Shown piece after piece: positions 24,393 to 32,408 of a DNA stretch of 64,000 nt. The stretch's first letter is position 1. Every line of letters begins with the position of its first letter. Position numbers and translations under genes: made by a program. Below the pieces are notes generated by a model. It did no database searches, had not been told where the DNA came from, and was given only the letters and a program-made list of their open reading frames with translations. The stretch is taken from contig NC_087070.1 in NCBI RefSeq assembly GCF_963678635.1, forward strand, positions 6,918,539 through 6,982,538, given 5' to 3'. The DNA is from Symsagittifera roscoffensis (lineage: Eukaryota; Xenacoelomorpha; Acoela; Convolutidae).

Positions 24393-26057
24393 TTATTTCG
24401 ACTTTTTATTGTTCTCTTTATTTTTAACCTCGTTTCTACGTTTATAGCACGACTGGGCCATCGAATTCACAATTGAAACGACAAAGTATAGCACCATTGC
24501 TAGTACCAGTTTGTCAAACACCCAAGACAACCAGCTTTGTTTTGCCACAAACGCCGCGCTTCCCGCTTTTCTATGCAATTTCTGCTTCTCATTCGCAAAG
24601 AACTCTTGAAACGGTGCCTGTAATTTAGGTCCTAGATAAGGAATTTTTCCAATCAGCTGCACAAAATGCTCCGCATGATGTTCACTGAAACTCATTATCA
24701 CAAATACTTTCTGTATATGCATTTTCACGATGGCTTTTCCTATCGCAGTTGCGCCGAAAAACTGCCAAAATGGAACCAAAAGGTATCCACATGTTATGCC
24801 AGCGAGGTCAAAGAGCGGATTCGGAATGGACGCCATCAGAAGGATTCCAGGGAAGCCAACTTTCTCAATCAATCTTTCAACTTGTATTTTACATCTAACT
24901 GAAAATGCAACCTGATCCGGTCTTGCGTCGGCAAGTTTTCTCAATTCTTCCAATTCAACCAGTTCGGCGTCCAGATCTTGAGTTCCAGAAAGTCGGGCTG
25001 CTCTGGCCATAAAGTATGGAGGTAGTTCGCCTAATGCTGTTCCAAGGCCCCACATGAAGGCTTCCAGTCTAACTTTGGACAAGATCTTCCATATTGTCAT
25101 AGGAACCTCCGGCACGTGATCAGGGCAATTGATTTCCGTTGGATACGGCGGGCTTGGGAAATCGACCGAATTGCACTCGAATGCAGCAAGAGTTACAGAT
25201 GCTATATGCGGTCCAAGGTATAACAAAAAAGTATGCAGGCCCGTTCCCAAACCAACTGAAGATAAAATTCCTAGAAAAATCCAGTAGAAACACAAATTGA
25301 AATTTTCCTTGACAACTGTAAAGACTGCTTGATGCCTACCAGGCATTCGATCCAGGGAAAAGAAAACAGAGAAAAGTGATAAAAAGATTAGTACCGTTAA
25401 TTTATGCAACCATAAATACTGCAACATATCTTTACTCTTTTCATAACAGTCTAAGGCGAAGTAAAACAATGTTGTAAAAGGATGTGACCAAATGGCAATG
25501 GTATCCTCGGCTTCACTGGATTTCCCTTTTTTCTTCGCAGTTCGTTTCTCAGATTTCTTACTTGCTTTAGATGGCGTACCCGGTTCATTCGAAGTGATGT
25601 GATGACCGTTTGCCATTGGTTTCTCGGATACTGCTGAATTTATTTGAGGTGATTTGACTTGCTTTTGATTGTCATTGCCGCCCGCAGAGGTCCGCTTCTT
25701 CTTCGGAGAATCAACAGATGGATTCTGTCTGGAACTGCTAGTACTGCGTCTTCGCAAATTATAACTTGAATCTTGCGAGTTAGATCGGCCCGATGTTGTT
25801 TTCGTTTGCATAGAGATGGATTCCGTTCTTGTAGCGCGCCGCAAGAATTCTGCGGTCACATCAGGATGATTTCTGATAATATTTACCAATTCTTCTCGCT
25901 TCGATCTCTTTCTAAAGCTCTGACCAAGTGAGGAGAGAACATCTTTCACTTCTGAAAGTGTCATATCTTCCAATACTGCTTCAAATAACTCTTTTCTATT
26001 CATTTTAACTGGACTCTCCACATGATTTTTCCGTTGATCAATTTTCTGGTTAACCAT
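24393..26057 (-). CDS. VMP1: VMP1 (TMEM49/EPG-3) ER membrane scramblase, 554 aa
   Basis: Multi-pass ER protein of the DedA/VTT superfamily. It scrambles phospholipids, controls ER contacts with isolation membranes and lipid droplets, and is needed for autophagosome formation. The family core is very clear: GLGTGLHTFLLYLGPHIASV, then GELPPYFMARAARLSG (near residue 342), then IPNPLFDLAGITCG (near 410), GKAIVKMHIQKVFVI, and a last membrane helix ending NSMAQS. The C-terminus KKSK fits a dilysine ER-retrieval signal. I chose ATG 26057; a GTG just before it is unlikely to be used. The protein is about 150 residues longer than human VMP1. The extra N-terminal part holds a helical SAP-like segment (about 19-68) and a serine/lysine-rich linker. 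No introns are visible, which is unusual for an animal gene. Confidence 0.95.
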   Translation of the reverse strand: MVNQKIDQRKNHVESPVKMNRKELFEAVLEDMTLSEVKDVLSSLGQSFRKRSKREELVNIIRNHPDVTAEFLRRATRTESISMQTKTTSGRSNSQDSSYNLRRRSTSSSRQNPSVDSPKKKRTSAGGNDNQKQVKSPQINSAVSEKPMANGHHITSNEPGTPSKASKKSEKRTAKKKGKSSEAEDTIAIWSHPFTTLFYFALDCYEKSKDMLQYLWLHKLTVLIFLSLFSVFFSLDRMPGRHQAVFTVVKENFNLCFYWIFLGILSSVGLGTGLHTFLLYLGPHIASVTLAAFECNSVDFPSPPYPTEINCPDHVPEVPMTIWKILSKVRLEAFMWGLGTALGELPPYFMARAARLSGTQDLDAELVELEELRKLADARPDQVAFSVRCKIQVERLIEKVGFPGILLMASIPNPLFDLAGITCGYLLVPFWQFFGATAIGKAIVKMHIQKVFVIMSFSEHHAEHFVQLIGKIPYLGPKLQAPFQEFFANEKQKLHRKAGSAAFVAKQSWLSWVFDKLVLAMVLYFVVSIVNSMAQSCYKRRNEVKNKENNKKSK

Positions 26058-27312
26058 CACAATCTTAAGTTGTAAAATATCTTACGGTCAAAGCTGTCAG
26101 CGCTTACATTTATATAAATCATAAATAAACAGAAAAAAAAACAGGACAACAACACAAGTTAAGAATTTATTCAACGATTACAAGAAATTAAAATATAAGC
26201 TCAGATACGTAGGTCCTATATACCATTAAGATTACTAATCCGTATATTTTTAACAAGACTGCTCGCATCACGGCGAATCTCTTAAAGTTCCAACTGCGCT
26301 TTAACCTCCCGTCCGGGTGAATAAATTTTCAGTTAAACAAACGACAAAATGTACGAGAGAAAGTATGTACTTTTTTGATTTTTCATTCTCTCTTAAATGT
26401 ATTCTCACTTTAAGCAGCACCTATATATTTGCAATTTGGCTACTGAAGCTTTCTTACATAGCGTAAAGGGAGAATATAGTTGGAGAAATTTAATTTCAGA
26501 AAAATAATTACGAACTTACAGAAAAATAAAAGTAGGGTTTAAGAATTACTATTTATCTCTATTAAGGGATGAATACCTTGTGACCACCTATTGTCAGCTG
26601 TCATGGAAAGATTTTAAAATTATTTGAGTTTTTCTCTAATTTCATTCGTAATATTTTGATATTGCTATGATTTGTTTGATAACAATGCAAACCAAAGTAA
26701 AAAAACAAAGCAAAAGAAAGTAAGAAAGAGAAAGAATAGAATAAAAGGATATTTCTCGTCAGAATACTCTGATACAAAGAAATAAGGCCGTTACAGGCGT
26801 AAGGTAAGGTAATGCTATGATTAATTAATTATGTGAAATTATGTAGAAATAAAACTAGAATTGACTTACACTTGCACACTTGCCTCTCGGAATTTATTTC
26901 AATTTGCTAATAAAGGACGAAGAACAAAAAACATAAAAAAATCTCAGAAATTTACAGGAAAATGTTATTAATGATTACGTAATTTATTATGTAATTACAG
27001 GGGTGCCGGACATCAAGCCGACGGGACTTCAAGCCGAATCGTAAAATAAGGGACTTCAAGCCGAAGCTAAATTCAATTCATGACAGAGATTTGAGAGCCG
27101 AATAGTTTTTTTTTCTTTTCTTTTCTTTTTTATTTTGCTAAAGGTAATCAGAAGGTCATAGGTATCATAGTAACCGAGGTTACAGTCAGGGGTCTTTTCT
27201 TCACGTATTCCAGTCAAAATCCTTGGAATTTTCTAGATATGGTAGTGATAATGATAAAAGAAGATGACAAGTGTTTAAGTCCTTTTCAATTAAAACCGAT
27301 ACGGGTTACGTT
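26058..27312. other. Intergenic stretch between VMP1 and the LTR complex
   Basis: AT-rich, without a supported gene. A short direct repeat GGGACTTCAAGCCGAA occurs twice near 27020-27070, with a related ACATCAAGCCGA just before it. The left boundary of the retrotransposon complex is at 27313. Confidence 0.45.
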
Positions 27313-28229
27313 TGTGACATTCGACCAGAATGGAAAAAATGCAATCTCTGCAGATTTCGAATTTTTAGCAGCGAGCCTTCCGAGTTAGTGATTTTGAAGG
27401 ATTAAGAACGTTATTCGAACGATTGAACAAAACGTGAAGGTTGAAGGATTCGGAAATTGCTAAATTTTAAATTTTCGAAGTGATTACGTAACATTTCTTA
27501 GAAACGTCAGAAACGGCCATTTTGGCAGAAAAGCTGAAAAGCGACAGAATAACGATAGCCGCACTGACGAAAACAACGAAGATTGTGATAGAAGAACAAC
27601 AGAGAAAAACAGAAGGACGTTCCGAGTTGCAACTATTGTGTCGCTACAATAGTTGCAAGGCCGTTGCAGACAACGGTGAAGGGTGGAAGATAGCCTTCCG
27701 GATTACGAAGAAGTCAAGATTAACGAGCTTGATTCAGTGGATTCAAGAATCCGGAAGGGTTTCGGAACTGGAACTTTTATTCTTTTATATAATTTTTTAG
27801 CTTCTTGTCATGTCCTGAATTGAATTTAATTAACAACTGGATTCATTTTGATAAGGATGAGAAGCTAGGAGTTGGGGGAAAGGGTTGATCCATCTTCGAT
27901 GGAGATGATGATTTTTATCTACTGAACAAAAACAATAATAATTCAATAAATAGTAATAGCCCTGTTTTTAGGAGTGACCTCGTGGTCTGGGGATACTGAG
28001 ACCCAGCCATGAGCTCACTATTTCTGCATGTAATCTAGTTAATTTGAGTGTTTTGACCGAAGCCGAAAGCAGTAACGTTTTTGTCGACCCGATGTTAGAA
28101 AAGACCACCAAAATTACTGGCTTGGTAGAGACGGTGAAAAGCATATAAAGCTCTGCTTAGACGTTAGCCAGTCGACTTAGGACTTAGTTTTATTTTCCGT
28201 CGATATGTATCTTCCGGGCGAATGTTACA
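27313..28229 (+). repeat. LTR A (older, upstream copy)
   Basis: Begins TGTGACATTCGACC and ends CGGGCGAATGTTACA. The ends form a short imperfect inverted repeat (TGTgACA/TGTTACA) with canonical TG...CA. It aligns end to end with LTRs B and C but differs at many positions (roughly one in ten by eye), so it is not the partner of either. It carries a TATA box, U3 hairpins and, unlike B and C, a clear AATAAA (in CAATAAATAG near 27945). Confidence 0.85.
27786..27792 (+). promoter_or_regulatory. TATA box of LTR A
   Basis: TATATAA, at the same alignment position as in LTRs B and C, about 475 bases into the LTR. Confidence 0.55.
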
Positions 28230-28314
28230 TACATGTTTTTATGGCGCTCCTGGGTGTTATTCTTTTTAACATCATGACCGGCAGAACCGTTAACGAGCAC
28301 TCCGCGCCGAGCGG
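28230..28314 (+). repeat. 85-bp leader segment between LTR A and LTR B
   Basis: Nearly identical to the 86 bases that follow LTR B (29237-29332), including ATGGCGCTCCTGGGT and AACGAGCACTCCGCGCCGAGCGG. It therefore looks like the first part of an element's internal leader, cut off by the start of LTR B. It is absent after LTR C. Confidence 0.75.
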
Positions 28315-28635
28315 TGTGACATTCGACCAGAATGGCCAAAATGCAATTTATGCAGACTTCGAATTTTTAGCAGTAAGCCTTCCGAGTTGATGATTTCGAA
28401 GGATTAACGACGTTATTCGGATGATTGGCAGAACGGTGAAGGTCAGGATATTCCCGTATTTTAAAATTTTAAATTTTCGAAGAGATGACGTAACATTTCT
28501 GAGAAACGTCAGAAACGGCCATTTTAGAAAAAGAACTAAGAAAAACAGAACAACTTTATCTGTGATTGCGAACAGAACGAAAATCGAGATTAAAGAAAAA
28601 CGACAACGAACTACAATAGCAGAGAACGTTCCAAG

Positions 28636-28767
28636 TTGCAACTATTATGCTGCTACAATAGTTGCAAGGCCGTTGCCGACAACGGTGAAGGGTGAGAACC
28701 AGCCTTCCGGATTGGTGTGAAGTTGAACTTAAGGAGCTTGATTCACTGGATTCAAGAATCCGGAAGG
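28636..28767 (+). promoter_or_regulatory. Three inverted repeats in U3 (LTR B)
   Basis: First: TTGCAACTATT (28636-28646) with AATAGTTGCAA ending at 28667. Second: CCGTTG-CCGA-CAACGG at about 28671-28686. Third: CCTTCCGGATT (28703-28713) with AATCCGGAAGG (28757-28767). All three also occur in LTR A, where the first has a 13-bp stem. In LTR C the first has two changed bases. Confidence 0.7.
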
Positions 28768-28794
28768 GTTTCGGGACTGGAACTTTTAGCCTTT

Positions 28795-28801
28795 TATATA
28801 A
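28795..28801 (+). promoter_or_regulatory. TATA box of LTR B
   Basis: TATATAA directly after the third U3 inverted repeat; conserved in all three LTRs. It is the probable promoter for the genomic RNA of element 1. Confidence 0.6.
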
Positions 28802-29236
28802 ACTTTTAGCTTCTTGTCATGTCCTGAATTGAATTTAATTAACAACTGGATTCATTTTGATAAGGATGAGAAGCTAGGTGTTGGGGGGAAAGGGTTGATC
28901 CATCTTTGATGGAGATGATGGTTTTTATCTGCTGAACAAAACAATAGTAATATAATAAGTAGTAGCCCTGTTTTTAGGAGTGACCTCGTGGTCTGGGGAT
29001 ACTGAGACCCAGCCATGAGCTCACTATTTTTGCATGTAATTCAGTTAATTTGAGCGTTCTGGTCGAAGCCGGAGAGCAGTAACGTTTTTGTCGACCCGAT
29101 GTAAGAAAGACCACCGAAAAGTACTGGCTTGGTAGAGACGGTGAAAAACATGCAAAGCTCTGTTTAGACGCTAGCCAGTCGTCTTAAGACTTAGTTTTGT
29201 TATCCGTCGATATGTATCTTCCGGGCGAATGTTACA

Positions 29237-29332
29237 TGTATGTTTTTATGGCGCTCCTGGGTATTATTCTTTCATAACATCATGACCGGCGGAACCGTTA
29301 ACGAGCACTCCGCGCCGAGCGGATGCTCACAT
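29237..29332 (+). promoter_or_regulatory. Leader start with candidate primer-binding site
   Basis: Follows LTR B directly. TGGCGCTCCTGGG begins 12 bases after the LTR end. A primer-binding site must start with TGG, and TGGCGC is also how tRNA-Lys-type sites begin, but the rest does not match a tRNA that I can name. The segment is missing after LTR C, so element 2 lacks it. Confidence 0.35.
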
Positions 29333-32207
29333 TATCGCCCTTAATAGGCCTAAACTGCCGGGGCGGAAGGGTAGTTCGGAACGCAGAAGCCTTCCGGATT
29401 ACCGTGAATAGTTTTTTAACCTAGTTAAGACCGAAAATTCACGAACCAGGAAGGGTGGGGGGAATCATGAACCCCTCATCCCCTGAGTGGTTTGTGACCA
29501 AAAACACTTAAAGATATAAGTAAAACCAAACAAAAAATAGTATAGTAACCAAGAAAAACAAAAAACATAAAAAATAACCGAAAAAACCAAAAACAGTAAA
29601 AAAGTAAAAAATCAGTAGAAATCATCCCCCCAGACAAGATGTGATTCAACCCCCCCGTTTGTTGTTGATATATATATTGTTGTTACAGGCATTTATATCA
29701 GTCAGGATTGTTACGATCAATTTTGTGGCCCGTTTGTGAGGCTTGTACTGTAGGGTTATTTGAGCATTTAAGCACGTTAATGATAAATTGCGCTCAATCC
29801 GGAAGGGTCAGCTTATTTGCGCTCAATTCGGAAGGGTCCTGGGTGAAGACCGATCCGGCAAGCAGTACAAGGAGCAACAAGAAGGGGCTCAACGACAACA
29901 ACAATCGACTGTTGGGTATCGTTAACAAGTTTTGTATCCCTTTTGGTACAAAAAGTAAGATAGTAATCTGTGGGGGGCTCGACAGTGCTGCACTGTAGTG
30001 ACCCTTCACCGAACTGCGAATATCCGAGTTAAGCACCTTAATTCGGATAATAAACAAACCCGGAGGGGTATAGTATCACTAATATTATTTTTTATATAGC
30101 CTATATTAATAGTCTTATATCGTTTTTCAGTGAAAAACAACGAAAACAGACCGGTTTTTAGGGTCAAAATAGCGATATTTTGATCCCCCCACAAGTCGCG
30201 ATTTTTGAGACATCGATATTTTTTGAAACGGAAAAAAGCGCTAAGTTAGTGTGTTACATTGTAACTGCACTACTGTAATAGGTAGAACCGGTTAACCTTA
30301 GTTCGGAAGTGGTTGGAACTAGTTTGGTACCAAAAACCAAATTTTCCCATTTTTTGATAGTAAGAAACACTATAAAATCAGAAAATTTTTTGAAATCTTT
30401 GAGTTAGGACAGTAAAAATAGTTGTTCGGACAACGTCGACTAGTGAATCTACGAGTTTTAAAACCCGCTACCCGAAAGCCTTCCGGGTTGCAGAGAAATC
30501 GAACATAACGTGTTTGATTTGGTGGATTCATCAATCCGGAGGGGTCCAGGTAGCATAGTTTTTCGCAAATTTTTTCTACAAAAGCGTTTTAGATCGGGTC
30601 TTTTGCATTGAACTAGAAGAGTATAGGCCTTCTGAGCTCAGATCAATAATTTTTAGGTCGAAATGACCAGATTTGCGGAAAAAGTTAGGCGGAACCTATA
30701 AGAGAGAAAATTTTTGAGTTTGGAAAAAAGACGTTTTGGTTAATAACTTTGGAACTACAGAGCATATCGAGTCAATCTTGGTACCATTAGATCAGAAATT
30801 AGCTGAACTTACTAGCAGGAAAGAGAATTACTCGAAAAAGCGAGCGAGAAAATTTTTTGAGATTGTTTTTAGCAAATTACACAAATCCGGAGGGGTACAC
30901 CCTTCACGTTTTATAAATTTTTCTGAAAAACCCTTATACCCCTACCAAAAGTTGATAGCGATTGAACTAAGTAACTTAGGACAGTTCTAGACAAAAAGGG
31001 AGGGCTGAAGGCACAAGACAACCATAATAGAGTCGAAATTAGGCAAGTGATAAGACCCTTCACCGTTAGTGTGAATTGTCAAATAAGTGCCTTAACTTCA
31101 ATCCGGAGGGGTCTAGGAAAGGACCCTATACCCTTCCCAGTTAATTCAAACTGCATAAAAGCAACGCAGAACGTATCCGGAGGGGTATAAGCTGAAATTA
31201 AGAAAACTACGAAAAGCTACTTTGACAGAGCTAAGGGCTCCCAATCCGGAGGGGTCGAAATTTTTCAAAGTCAGAGGGGTCCGAATCCGGAGGGGTCTAC
31301 TTTCCACAAAACCGGAGGGGTCCGAATCCGGAGGGGTCTTATAGTTGCTAATTCGGAGGGGTCCAAATCCGGAGGGGTCCATATTCTGACAGTCCGGAAG
31401 GGTCCTATTTGTGCCAATCCGGAGGGGTATCATTTTATTAAGGACTTAGGTAAACGAAAGAAAGACTAAAAAGCGAGACGTATTAGGTTATTAATACACA
31501 GGCTAGGTATCAGTGACTGCACTGGTAACTTGCCTTTCAAAAAGAACCAGACTAATACAAAACAGGTCCGAACTCGGATATTCGCGACACTAAGTCTAAA
31601 TTAAAAAGAGCGTGACTCATTGGTGTGGATTGGAACATAATACGTTTTTGGGAAAAGTGACTGCCCTGAGGATTTTAGTAGGTCTAGCTCGGGCAGTCCG
31701 AAGGCAGATAGGTAACACAGTACTCGGTGGGTGCAATAGACGCCCACTTGAGAAAATAACTGCCTTCAAAGTTTTGTCTGTTTGGTGCAGCACCAAGCAG
31801 GGAAAGCTTTTTCTTTAAAAGACAGGTTCGACTATTGTACTGCGACCGACTAAGAGTACAAGACACATACGTTTTTTTATATATACATTCATATTGTGTC
31901 AATATATATTTTTTGTTTTTTGATTTTAAATCAACCTAAACAGTGCTTGATTGGGTAGTGAGTACACTATCTTTTAAAATTGACTGATAACATCATATTG
32001 TGCTAGTTTCCAGATCTTTGGACCGATAATTGGTCAGTGTGAATAAATTTCATACAAACTGTACTCTGACAACATACAGGGATTCGTGGTCACTATTTAG
32101 TAGAATCTGGTGAAATTTATTGTGTTGTGTCATTATTGTTGTTAATAAAACTATAAGGTCTCTAGCAATTGAGTCAAGAGTAGGCATAGGAAAGTGACAA
32201 ATAAAGA
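29333..32207 (+). other. Long 5' leader of element 1 with CCGGAGGGGT motif array
   Basis: About 2.9 kb without a conserved reading frame. From 30060 to 31440 the sequence CCGGAGGGGT occurs 11 times exactly, all on the plus strand, mostly as AATCCGGAGGGGTC. Five close variants occur between 29797 and 31400. Several copies are preceded 50-60 bases upstream by a complementary CCCTTC(C/A)CCG-like arm, making hairpin units like the third U3 hairpin. The homologous leader of element 2 (52829-55721) preserves the pattern despite visible divergence. Candidate roles are RNA packaging, translation control or protein binding; none is shown. Confidence 0.75.
31660..31797 (+). promoter_or_regulatory. Three small RNA hairpins in the leader
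   Basis: ACTGCCCTGAG (31660-31670) with CTCGGGCAGT (31688-31697); GTGGG (31727) with GCCCAC (31742-31747); and TTGGTGC-A-GCACCAA (31782-31796). The same pairs are found near 55160-55310 in element 2 with few changes. They lie about 400 bases upstream of gag. Confidence 0.5.
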
Positions 32208-32393
32208 ATGAGTTTAGACAAGTCAAGGATACCAAAACGAGGTAATAGCTCTAGGAAATTCATACCTGAAAAGCAAAGAAAAAAGATGACCGATCCTTTT
32301 GTGGATTGGATCAAGCGAACCCGGTCCGATAAAGAGGAGACGGTTTCAGGCAGAATGGTTGAAACGAGAAGTCAGAAGACCTCAGAAGAGTGA
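32208..32393 (+). CDS. gag: Gag N-terminal fragment (61 aa) before a stop codon
   Basis: ATG at 32208 opens a basic peptide (MSLDKSRIPKRG...) that ends at TGA 32391-32393. In element 2 the same frame continues without a stop through the homologous position (CGA there), so this is the true start of Gag and the TGA is a nonsense change in element 1. The main Gag frame continues in the same phase downstream. Confidence 0.75.
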   Translation: MSLDKSRIPKRGNSSRKFIPEKQRKKMTDPFVDWIKRTRSDKEETVSGRMVETRSQKTSEE

Positions 32394-32408
32394 AGAGAAC
32401 TGTTAGAA

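Larger units (their letters stand above)
28315..29236 (+). repeat. LTR B, 5' LTR of element 1
   Basis: 922 bp, TGTGACATTCGACC to GGCGAATGTTACA. U3 contains three successive inverted repeats just upstream of the TATA box at 28795. Over 99 percent identical by eye to LTR C, so element 1 is a young insertion. A roughly 100-residue frame inside the LTR, on either strand, is not considered a gene. Confidence 0.92.

Noticed and set aside
28348-28720. About 100-codon frames on both strands of the LTRs (also 51939-52311)
   Set aside because: They lie in U3 upstream of the TATA box, are not intact in LTR A, and have no recognisable domain.
31146-31433. Minus-strand frame with repeated DPSGF-like words in the leader
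   Set aside because: The repetition is just the CCGGAGGGGT motif translated in reverse; it is interrupted in element 2.
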